A stretch of 7,105 nucleotides of DNA from Pseudomonadota bacterium (GTDB lineage: Bacteria > Pseudomonadota > Gammaproteobacteria > Xanthomonadales > Xanthomonadaceae). Shown in pieces: positions 1 to 5,780 of the stretch. Below the pieces are notes generated by a model. That model made no database searches and was not told the DNA's origin. It worked only from the letters and a program-made list of their open reading frames with translations. Each line of letters opens with the position of its first letter. Positions within the stretch are counted from its first letter, which is position 1. The position numbers and the translations under genes are program-made. The stretch covers positions 1 through 7,105 of the forward strand of contig JAEWNA010000297.1 of assembly GCA_023392975.1 (NCBI GenBank). Direction: 5' to 3'.

Positions 1-150
1 GGCCTGCATCGCGCGCAGCTGCTGTTGACCGCGCCGCAGCGCCGCCTGCTGCACGCCGCGCTCGACGCCGCGCTGCCGACGCTGCATGCCCTGCCCGAAG
101 CGCGCAAGGTGCGCTGGTCGCTGGACGTGGATCCGGTGGATCTGTACTGA
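1..150 (+). CDS. priA: Primosomal protein N' (PriA), C-terminal end only
   Basis: This is the final 49 codons of an open frame that enters from the left edge and stops with TGA at 148-150. The last residues read V-R-W-S-L-D-V-D-P-V-D-L-Y. That matches the conserved end of PriA, where the R-W-x-L-D-V-D-P element is the terminal strand of the helicase. PriA is the 3'-to-5' DNA helicase that recognises stalled forks and reloads the replisome through PriB, DnaT and DnaC. The preceding stretch is a Leu/Ala/Arg-rich helix, as expected for the C-terminal domain. The helicase motifs and zinc-binding cysteines would lie upstream, outside the window. Identity rests on this short tail alone, so it is likely but not certain. 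No strong terminator follows; there is only a weak 5-bp hairpin near 177-189. Confidence 0.8.
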   Translation, partial: GLHRAQLLLTAPQRRLLHAALDAALPTLHALPEARKVRWSLDVDPVDLY

Positions 151-306
151 CCGCTCCCGGGCGGCCGCACCGTCCATCGCACGATGCGACCGGCCGCGCG
201 GCTCACCGGGCGGGACGGACAGACCCCCTGCTAGGCTGCGGGCCGGGTCGACGGCGCGGGGGATGTCGTCCGCCCGAGGCCTTTCCTCCATCGGAGCCGC
301 GACGCG

Positions 307-1473
307 ATGTCCCCGAATCACGCCCTGCGAAATCACGCCCTGCGACGCCATGCGCGCCTCGCCCTCGGCCTGTCGATCCTCGTGGTCCTGGTCGCCGCCT
401 GTGGCCACGATGCCGCGCCGCCCGCCGCCGGCACGACGACACCGGCGGACGGCGGCGCAGCCTGCCCGTCCACCGACCTCGCCGCCTTCGTTTCCGCGTT
501 CGCCGAGGCCCCGGCGTTGCAGCAGGCCTTCACCGCGTCGACGGTCGAGACCGCCTTCGTCGGCGCGAACGGGCAGGCCGAGCCGGCGCGCACGCTGGCG
601 CGCGACCAACTGCGCTTCCCGGTGATGCCCGATGGCGCCACGCAGCAGCACGAAGGCCTGCGGCGTCGCGACGACGTCCGCGGCGACCAGGCAACGGTCG
701 TGCTCGAAAAGCCGGGCGCGCAGACGACCTACACCTTCCGCCGCGATGCGACGTGCTGGACGCTGGCGAAGATCGCCGGCCGGGCGTTCGCAAGCGATGT
801 GCCGGCGCCGGCCGCGGTCGACCCGACGGCGATCATGCGCGAGGTGATGCGCAGCCGTTACGGCGACAAGTACGACGCCGCCCGCGACTGCTGGGCGACC
901 ACGGTCGCCTCCACCGCCTACTGCCTGCGGCCGATGTGGCCGAAGGTGGTGCAGACGTCCACCGGGCGGCAACTGCTGTTCCTGGCGGCCGGCGTGCAGG
1001 ACTTCGACAGCACGCCGCGGCTCTACACCTATTCCGCCGCCGATCCGGGCGTGGTCGGCTTCTTCGTCGTCGCGCTGCGCGCGGACGGCAGCACGCCGCT
1101 GCTCGCCGGCACGAACATCGAGACGCTCGGGACCAACGGCGATTGCGCCTGCGCCACGGGCCGGCTGATCCGCCTGGGCCGCGACGTCTATGGCTGGACC
1201 CTCGTCGACGGCGCGATCCGGGACGGCGTGACGGCATCGCGGCACGTCGTGTTCGCGCCGGTCGGCGACAAGGTCGTGCGGGTCGCCACCGTGGCCGACG
1301 TCGAAGAAAGCGCGCAGGACGTGCACCACGACATCGACGTCGATACCGCCGACCCGAACGCCGCGCATTACCCGCTGGTCGTGATCGCGCGCAGCGGCGG
1401 TCGCGAGACCGGCCGCCAGACGATCCCGTTCGATCCCGTGGCCGGTCGCTACCCGATCATCGCCGGGCAGTAG
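307..1473 (+). CDS. Uncharacterised lipoprotein, 388 residues, six conserved-looking cysteines
   Basis: The N-terminus is a basic, His/Arg-rich n-region followed by a hydrophobic segment (about 18-31) and a lipobox V-A-A-C with the lipidated Cys at 32. Residue +2 is Gly, not Asp, so outer-membrane sorting by the Lol rule is likely. A Thr/Pro/Ala-rich linker (36-50) follows. The mature part has six more cysteines (53, 150, 195, 206, 280, 282), an even number that suits periplasmic disulfides. It looks two-part. Residues about 53-157 have a helix with spaced Phe residues and then strands ending at C150-W-T-L. Residues about 175-385 hold the C195/C206 and C280-A-C282 pairs. I do not recognise the family and assign no function. 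The start is supported by GGAG at 293-296, ten bases before the ATG. A possible extended -10 (TG-C-TAGGCT, 229-237) lies upstream without a clear -35. The gene sits between priA and ndh, which does not indicate a role. Confidence 0.85.
   Translation: MSPNHALRNHALRRHARLALGLSILVVLVAACGHDAAPPAAGTTTPADGGAACPSTDLAAFVSAFAEAPALQQAFTASTVETAFVGANGQAEPARTLARDQLRFPVMPDGATQQHEGLRRRDDVRGDQATVVLEKPGAQTTYTFRRDATCWTLAKIAGRAFASDVPAPAAVDPTAIMREVMRSRYGDKYDAARDCWATTVASTAYCLRPMWPKVVQTSTGRQLLFLAAGVQDFDSTPRLYTYSAADPGVVGFFVVALRADGSTPLLAGTNIETLGTNGDCACATGRLIRLGRDVYGWTLVDGAIRDGVTASRHVVFAPVGDKVVRVATVADVEESAQDVHHDIDVDTADPNAAHYPLVVIARSGGRETGRQTIPFDPVAGRYPIIAGQ
316..345 (+). repeat. Perfect 15-bp tandem duplication (five codons)
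   Basis: The 15-base unit AATCACGCCCTGCGA occurs twice back to back (316-330 and 331-345) with no mismatch. It is in frame and encodes N-H-A-L-R twice, at residues 4-8 and 9-13 of the lipoprotein's signal peptide n-region. The exact nucleotide identity points to a recent slippage or duplication that kept the reading frame. Confidence 0.95.
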
Positions 1474-1558
1474 GCGCGGCGCGGGCGCGATACGCGTCGC
1501 GGCCGCATTCGGCGACAATACGCACGCGGCGATGGCGCCGTGGCGGCGGGAGTAGGCG

Positions 1559-2800
1559 ATGCGCGCGGTGCCCCATGTGGTGATCGTCGGCGGCGGGTTC
1601 GGCGGATTGTGGGCGGCACGCGCGTTGAGGCGGGCACCGGTGCGGGTCACGCTGCTCGATCGCGGCAACCATCACCTGTTCCAGCCGTTGCTCTACCAGG
1701 TCGCCACCGCGGGGCTGTCCGCGCCGAATATCGCCGCGCCGCTGCGCCACATCCTGCGCCGCCAGCGCAACGCCACCGTGCTGATGGGCGAGGTCGCCGG
1801 TGTCGATCCCGACGCGAAGCGCCTGCGGCTCGCCGACGGCCGCACGCTCGACTACGACACGCTGCTGCTCGCCAGCGGCGCGACCCACGCCTACTTCGGC
1901 CACGACGACTGGGCGCCGCACGCGCCGGGGCTGAAGACGCTGGACGACGCGCTGGAGATCCGGCGCCGCATCCTCACCGCGTTCGAACGTGCCGAAGCCG
2001 AGGACGACGAGGCGCAGCGCGCGGCCTGGCTGACGTTCGCGATCGTGGGCGGCGGCCCCACCGGCGTCGAACTGGCCGGTACGCTGGCCGAGATCGCGCG
2101 GCACACGCTGCGTGACGAATTCCGTCGCGCCGATCCGCGCCAGGCGCGCGTGCTGCTGCTGGAAGCCGGGCCGCGGGTACTGTCGAGCTTCCCGGAAGCG
2201 CTGTCGGCGAAGGCGCGCGCGCAGCTGGAGCGACTGGGCGTGGAGGTGCGCGCCGGCGTGCCCGTCGCCGCGATCGACGCGGACGGCGTCGTGCTCGGCA
2301 CCGAACGGATCGACGCGCGCACCGTGCTGTGGGCCGCGGGCGTCGCCGCCTCCCCGCTGGCCCGCGACCTCGGCGTGCCGCTGGATCGCGCCGGCCGCGT
2401 GGTCGTCGATGCGGACCTGCGCGTACCCGGTCACCCGGACGTGTACGTCGTCGGCGATCTCGCGTCGGTGCGCTGCGACGACAGGCCGGTGCCCGGCATC
2501 GCGCCCGCGGCCAAGCAGATGGGCCGCTACGTCGGCGGCGCGATCCGCACGCGCCTGCGCGGCGCCGAACCGCCGCCGTTCCGCTACCGCGACTTCGGCA
2601 ACCTCGCCACCATCGGCCGCATGGCGGCGGTCGTCGACCTCCACGGGCTGAAGCTCTCCGGCCTGGTCGCCTGGTGGTTCTGGTTGGCCGCGCACGTGTT
2701 CTTCCTGATCGGCTTCCGCAACCGCGTCGTCGTGCTGATCGACTGGGCCCAGGCCTACTGGAGCTACCAGCGCAGCGCCCGGATCATCCTCGGCGCCTGA
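1559..2800 (+). CDS. ndh: Type II NADH:quinone oxidoreductase (NDH-2)
   Basis: This 413-residue flavoprotein fits the single-subunit, non-proton-pumping NADH dehydrogenase that passes electrons from NADH through FAD to membrane quinone. The FAD dinucleotide fold begins at once with G11-G-G-F-G-G16. It is followed by the L-F-Q-P-L-L-Y-Q-V-A-T-A segment typical of NDH-2. The NADH-binding fold has G164-G-G-P-T-G169 followed by V-E-L-A-G. The second FAD motif is V-Y-V-V-G-D300. The quinone-site motif, classically AQxAxQ, reads A315-P-A-A-K-Q320. The C-terminus is a Trp/Phe-rich hydrophobic stretch (about 368-386) followed by R-N-R and a second short helix, the usual membrane-docking end. Length is close to the family norm. 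GGGAG at 1548-1552, six bases from the ATG, supports the start. A possible -10-like GACAAT lies at 1514-1519 without a good -35. A sulfide:quinone reductase is less likely because the redox cysteines are missing. Confidence 0.93.
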   Translation: MRAVPHVVIVGGGFGGLWAARALRRAPVRVTLLDRGNHHLFQPLLYQVATAGLSAPNIAAPLRHILRRQRNATVLMGEVAGVDPDAKRLRLADGRTLDYDTLLLASGATHAYFGHDDWAPHAPGLKTLDDALEIRRRILTAFERAEAEDDEAQRAAWLTFAIVGGGPTGVELAGTLAEIARHTLRDEFRRADPRQARVLLLEAGPRVLSSFPEALSAKARAQLERLGVEVRAGVPVAAIDADGVVLGTERIDARTVLWAAGVAASPLARDLGVPLDRAGRVVVDADLRVPGHPDVYVVGDLASVRCDDRPVPGIAPAAKQMGRYVGGAIRTRLRGAEPPPFRYRDFGNLATIGRMAAVVDLHGLKLSGLVAWWFWLAAHVFFLIGFRNRVVVLIDWAQAYWSYQRSARIILGA

Positions 2801-2858
2801 CCGACGACCGCCTGGCCGAGCTGCTGACCGCCGCAGGGTCGCTGCCGCGTTGATGCCG

Positions 2859-2880
2859 ACAGGAGCGGCGCATCCGCGCC
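2859..2880. repeat. Possible degenerate REP-like element
   Basis: The stretch ACAGGAGCGGCGC-ATCC-GCGCC resembles the widespread GTAGGAGCGGC...GCCGC extragenic repeats of Xanthomonadaceae and Pseudomonas. It forms a small hairpin (2867-2871 paired with 2876-2880, four-base loop). It is the only copy I see in the window and is degenerate, so it may be chance. It lies just before the Shine-Dalgarno of the DUF2278 gene. Confidence 0.25.
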
Positions 2881-2894
2881 AGGGAGACACGGCG

Positions 2895-3596
2895 ATGCCA
2901 CTGGACCAATACGGCGTGCTGGCCGGCAGCTTCAACCGGTTCGAACGCGACCCGCCGGTGAACTACGGCAACTTCTACCACGGGCTGCTGTACGTGAACG
3001 CGCCGCTGCCCGGCCAGCAGGCGCCGGTCGAATGGCGCTGCGCGCTCGACGTGAAGGCGCCCGACGGCGTGGTCGAATACATCCGCCTGACGATCAAGCG
3101 CGAGGACGTCGCCGGCATCCTCGCGCTCGCCGACGGCTACCACGCGCTCGGCAGCACGCCCACCTCCGGCGCGCTCGACTACGTGCGCAGCCCGTACATC
3201 GTCGGCCCGATCGGCTGCGCGTCGCTGTTCTACGGCCTGCTCAAGCTGCTCGGCGGTACCGAGCACAAGGTCTTCACCCAGAACGTCGGCGGCAGCGTGC
3301 TCGACGCACTCAACGGCATGCTGACCGACATCCGCCGCGTCTACGTCTTCGGCGAGCCGTTCTCGCCGCTGCAGCCGGGCAACATCGGCATGCACGACGT
3401 GCACATGAACCAGGGCGATCCGCTGCCGGTGCCGGGCTCCCCCAACTACTCGCAGCAGCTCGGCTGGTACAACAGCGGCGGCATCTGGCAGGACGGCGGC
3501 GTGCTGATCGAGCACGGCAGCGGCACGATCGAGGGCTTTTTCATCAAGTTCCTCACCCAGACGATGAACACCGGCGACGACGGGCACCCGCGCTGA
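2895..3596 (+). CDS. DUF2278 (YukJ-like) family protein
   Basis: This 233-residue protein begins M-P-L-D-Q-Y-G-V-L-A-G, the usual opening of DUF2278 proteins (M-P-L-x-x-Y-G-V-L-x-G). Other family signatures are A-L-D-Y-V-R near the centre, V-Y-V-F-G-E-P at about 151-157, G165-M-H-D-V-H-M-N-Q-G174, W198-Q-D-G-G-V-L-I205, and a T-G-D-D-G-H ending. The biochemical role of the family, which includes Bacillus subtilis YukJ, is not known to me. The conserved His/Asp/Asn cluster in G-M-H-D-V-H-M-N-Q-G suggests an active or metal site, but that is inference. There is no signal peptide, so it is probably cytosolic. I chose the ATG at 2895 because AGGGAG lies at 2881-2886, eight bases upstream. An in-frame ATG at 2850 would add 15 residues that do not fit the family start. 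It may be transcribed with ndh across the 94-bp gap. Confidence 0.88.
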   Translation: MPLDQYGVLAGSFNRFERDPPVNYGNFYHGLLYVNAPLPGQQAPVEWRCALDVKAPDGVVEYIRLTIKREDVAGILALADGYHALGSTPTSGALDYVRSPYIVGPIGCASLFYGLLKLLGGTEHKVFTQNVGGSVLDALNGMLTDIRRVYVFGEPFSPLQPGNIGMHDVHMNQGDPLPVPGSPNYSQQLGWYNSGGIWQDGGVLIEHGSGTIEGFFIKFLTQTMNTGDDGHPR

Positions 3597-3617
3597 TTTC
3601 GCTCCAGAAGCGTTCGT

Positions 3618-3632
3618 CGCGCCTCAGGCGCG
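3618..3632. terminator. Short hairpin at the convergent gene junction
   Basis: CGCGCC (3618-3623) pairs with GGCGCG (3627-3632) around the loop TCA. That loop is exactly the stop codon (TGA on the minus strand) of the DUF1203 gene. With only 27 bp between two convergent genes, this is the main candidate for a shared, weak bidirectional terminator. There is no T-tract on either side, so an intrinsic terminator is doubtful. Confidence 0.3.
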
Positions 3633-4091
3633 CACCGCGCGGCACGCGTAGCAGCCGGGCTTCGCGTAGTGCAGGTGGATGTAGTCGGTGCGTTCCAGCG
3701 CGAAGAGTTCGTCGAGGCCGGTCTCCAGTTCAGTGCCCGGGCGCACGTCGGCCCAGACCATCATCCCGCGGGCGTCGTAGGCGCGCAGCGACAGCAGGCG
3801 CGCGCGCAGCAGCGCGGGGACTTCGTCGACGTCCGGCGTCGCCTCGATCGCGGCCTCGCGCACGTACACCGGGCCGGACGCGCGATACGGCGTGTCGACG
3901 ACGTGGTGCGCATGCGGCAACAGCAGCAGGCGCTCGCCCTCGGCCGCGTCCTGCAGGCTGACGCGGCAGGGATACACCGGGCGGCCATCGGCGACGACGC
4001 GGCGGATGTCGCGGTCGCACAGTGCGTCGTCGGACAGCGCGAACAGCGGCGCGAACGCGTCGATGGGGAGGGCGTGGATCTGGAAGGACAT
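3624..4091 (-). CDS. DUF1203 family protein
   Basis: This 155-residue protein has the layout of DUF1203: an N-terminal F-x-I-x-x-L-P segment, Y40-P-C-R-V-S-L-Q-D-A-A-E-G-E-R-L-L-L-L-P59 in the first half, and the terminal I-H-L-H-Y-A-K-P-G-C147-Y-A-C150-R signature. Cysteines 25, 42, 147 and 150 and several histidines (60, 62, 63, 139, 141) could bind a metal or form redox pairs; this is inference. The family has no established function that I can name. There is no signal peptide, so it is probably cytosolic. The ATG is supported by GGAG on the minus strand (complement of 4099-4102), seven bases upstream. It lies 72 bp downstream of the NYN-domain gene on the same strand, and it converges on the DUF2278 gene. 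Confidence 0.85.
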   Translation of the reverse strand: MSFQIHALPIDAFAPLFALSDDALCDRDIRRVVADGRPVYPCRVSLQDAAEGERLLLLPHAHHVVDTPYRASGPVYVREAAIEATPDVDEVPALLRARLLSLRAYDARGMMVWADVRPGTELETGLDELFALERTDYIHLHYAKPGCYACRAVRA

Positions 4092-4129
4092 GGCGGCGCT
4101 CCGGGGTCGGGAGCGGTCATGCTCGCGGC

Positions 4130-4146
4130 ATCGCGGTCGCCGCGAT
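4130..4146 (-). terminator. Hairpin between the NYN and DUF1203 genes
   Basis: ATCGCGG (4130-4136) and CCGCGAT (4140-4146) form a perfect 7-bp stem with the loop TCG, 17 bases after the stop codon of the NYN gene. No T-run follows on the minus strand. It could attenuate or stabilise the transcript between the two genes rather than end it. Confidence 0.35.
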
Positions 4147-4163
4147 ATCCGATTCCTGCGATG

Positions 4164-4913
4164 TCACGCCCTGCCTTTCGAGGTCCTCGGCCTGGCGCGG
4201 GCGGAGAGATGGTTGTCTTCGTCGCGTCGCAATTCGAACAGCCCGGTCGCCTCGATCAGGCTGCTGAGCTTGCCGTAGCCGTAGTTCCGCGCATCGAAGG
4301 ACCCGCGGTTCCGGATATTCGTGCCCACGGAGGAGAGATTGGACCAGCCGTCCTCGTCCTTTTCCGCCTCCACCGCGTCGCGCAGCAGGTTCACCAGTTT
4401 CGTGTCCTGGCGCAGCGTCGCGCTCGGCGTCGGCTTGCGCGGGGCGGCGGCATCCGCGGCGTCGTCGCTGGCAGCGGACGCGGGCTTGTCGTCGATGTAG
4501 AGGAAGGTCGAACAGGCGTTGACGAATGGTTCCGGCGTCTTCTGCTCGCCGAAACCGAACACCCGCATGTTGTGCGCGCGCAGGCGCATGACCAGCGGGG
4601 TGAAGTCGGCGTCGCTGGAGACGATCGCGAAGGCATCGAAGCGGCCGCTGTGCAGCAGGTCCATGGCGTCCACCACCATCGCCATGTCCGAGGCGTTCTT
4701 GCCGGTGCTGTAGGCGAACTGCTGCATCGGCTGGATCGCGTTCGGATGCAGCGCCGCTTCCCAGCGCTGCAGGTTCGGGCTCTTCCAGTTGCCGTAGGCG
4801 CGGCGCACGTTGGCGATCCCGTGCCGCGCGAGTTCCGCCAGCACCACGTCGATCTTGCCTGCCGGCGCGTTGTCGGCGTCGATCAGCAGCGCGATCCGCA
4901 AGCGATCGTCCAT
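4164..4913 (-). CDS. NYN-domain putative RNase with C-terminal OST-HTH/LOTUS domain
   Basis: This 249-residue protein has two parts. Residues about 5-140 form an NYN (LabA/DUF88-type, PIN-like) fold, with L-L-I-D12-A-D14-N15, then S69-T-G-K-N-A-S-D76-M-A-M-V-V-D82-A-M-D-L-L, and S99-S-D101-A-D103-F-T-P-L. These aspartates are the expected metal-binding residues of an NYN nuclease, and all are present. A disordered Ala/Asp/Pro linker (about 142-165) leads to a domain at about 166-230 with the OST-HTH/LOTUS pattern D-G-W-S-N-L-S-S-V and F-D-A-R-N-Y-G-Y-G-K-L-S-S-L-I. LOTUS domains bind RNA, notably G-rich RNA in eukaryotic homologues. An RNA-cleaving role is inferred; no substrate is known. It is cytosolic. 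GGAGG on the minus strand (complement of 4921-4925) supports the start at 4913. The sequence TATCCT upstream is -10-like but lacks a good -35. Confidence 0.9.
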   Translation of the reverse strand: MDDRLRIALLIDADNAPAGKIDVVLAELARHGIANVRRAYGNWKSPNLQRWEAALHPNAIQPMQQFAYSTGKNASDMAMVVDAMDLLHSGRFDAFAIVSSDADFTPLVMRLRAHNMRVFGFGEQKTPEPFVNACSTFLYIDDKPASAASDDAADAAAPRKPTPSATLRQDTKLVNLLRDAVEAEKDEDGWSNLSSVGTNIRNRGSFDARNYGYGKLSSLIEATGLFELRRDEDNHLSARARPRTSKGRA

Positions 4914-5105
4914 GGCGTGTCCTCCGCGGAAAGGCCACAGGATAGGCGGGCTTGTCCGCAGGCGCTACAGCTCGGCGAGATCAGGGCCGCCGAAAAGGCA
5001 CGAAGGACGAGTTCCGGGATGACCCGAGGCAGCGCGCGGCCATCCGCGGCATCCGAGTGGAACGGCATCCCGCGCGGCGTCTCGCCCGCCAGGCAAGAAC
5101 GCGCA

Positions 5106-5127
5106 ACGGCCCGGTCGCCCGGGCCGT
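5106..5127 (-). terminator. Terminator-like hairpin after the small secreted protein gene
   Basis: ACGGCCCG (5106-5113) and CGGGCCGT (5120-5127) form a perfect 8-bp GC stem with a six-base loop, about 30 bases downstream of the stop codon at 5158. The minus-strand tail reads TGCGCGTTCTTG, only weakly T-rich. It shares the string ACGGCCCGGT with the hairpin after rpoH. Confidence 0.65.
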
Positions 5128-5157
5128 CCTTCCTGAAGTCGTGCAGCGGTTCGGCGA

Positions 5158-5589
5158 TCAGTGGTAGCCGTCGATGTAGGTCGCAGTGGCGGTAGCGCTC
5201 TTGGTTGCGCCGGTGGCGTTGTCGCGCACGGTGACCTGCAGCGTCACGACGCCGTCCGCGGCGCCGATGATGCGGATGGCGCGCGTGCAGTAATTCGCGG
5301 TGCTGGCGCAGATGCCGGTGGCGCCGGTCGCCACGTTCTTCCAGGTATAGGTGTAGTTGCCGGCGGGCAGTCCGGTGACCTTGAAGTACGCGACGGTCGG
5401 ATTGCTCGCCGTCGACGGCGTCCACACGCTGTAGCAGCTGTCGTTGCTGAGCTGGTCGTAGGCGTAGGTGTCGACGTAGCAGGCGAGGCGCACGTTGGAC
5501 ACGTCGCCGGCGCGGGCCGGGGCGGCGTGCCCGGTGAGACCGGCGGCGACGAGCATGGCCGCGGCGAGGGGGATCAGGCGCTTGGTCAT
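5158..5589 (-). CDS. Small secreted protein of unknown function, four cysteines
   Basis: The product is 143 residues from the second of two adjacent ATG codons. The first, at 5592, would add one Met. I prefer 5589 because AGGA (complement of 5595-5598) is five bases from it and only two from the first ATG. The N-terminus is a classic Sec signal peptide: T-K-R, a hydrophobic core to about residue 19, then A-P-A-R-A before G-D, the likely signal peptidase I site. The mature protein of about 116 residues is rich in Thr, Ala and Tyr. It has four cysteines (37, 52, 94, 101 from this start), enough for two disulfides. The second half, with G-L-P-A-G-N-Y-T-Y-T-W and V-V-T-L-Q-V-T-V-R-D, reads as alternating beta strands of an Ig/PKD-like sandwich. 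I do not recognise a named family. Terminator-like hairpins on both sides suggest it is transcribed alone. Confidence 0.82.
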   Translation of the reverse strand: MTKRLIPLAAAMLVAAGLTGHAAPARAGDVSNVRLACYVDTYAYDQLSNDSCYSVWTPSTASNPTVAYFKVTGLPAGNYTYTWKNVATGATGICASTANYCTRAIRIIGAADGVVTLQVTVRDNATGATKSATATATYIDGYH

Positions 5590-5729
5590 CATGGTCCTGG
5601 GTTCCGTTGATGCGAAGGAAAGGGCCCGGCCGCGTCGTGCGGGCGGGTGGCCGGAGTGAACGCGTGTCCGGCCTGTTTCCTTCAGCGGAACCTGTGGAAA
5701 AACAGGATCATCGCCGTGCGGCGAAACGA

Positions 5730-5755
5730 CGACGGCCCGGTAAACCGGGCCGTCG
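5730..5755 (-). terminator. Intrinsic terminator of rpoH
   Basis: CGACGGCCCGG (5730-5740) and CCGGGCCGTCG (5745-5755) make a perfect 11-bp stem with a four-base loop, 25 bases past the rpoH stop codon. The minus-strand tail reads TCGTTTCGCC, a short and weak T-tract, as is common in GC-rich genomes. Confidence 0.8.
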
Positions 5756-5780
5756 GATGCGATCGCGAGGGGCGCGTGGC

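Noticed and set aside
86..625. 179-codon plus-strand frame over the priA/lipoprotein gap
   Set aside because: It overlaps the PriA end and the lipoprotein signal peptide in another frame and is Pro/Arg/Ser-rich without motifs.
753..1583. 276-codon plus-strand frame inside the first lipoprotein
   Set aside because: It is an out-of-frame shadow with Arg-rich low-complexity sequence and lacks any domain.
2850..2894. Upstream start for the DUF2278 gene
   Set aside because: The ATG at 2895 has AGGGAG at proper spacing and gives the family's M-P-L-x-x-Y-G-V-L opening.
1457..2935. 492-codon open frame on the minus strand opposite ndh
   Set aside because: It is an antisense shadow typical of very high GC. 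Its composition is Arg/Ala/Gly/His-rich with no motif, while the plus-strand frame is a clear NDH-2.
3669..5195. 508-codon open frame on the plus strand
   Set aside because: It overlaps the DUF1203 and NYN genes, both with recognisable domains and Shine-Dalgarno sites; the frame itself has no recognisable protein features.
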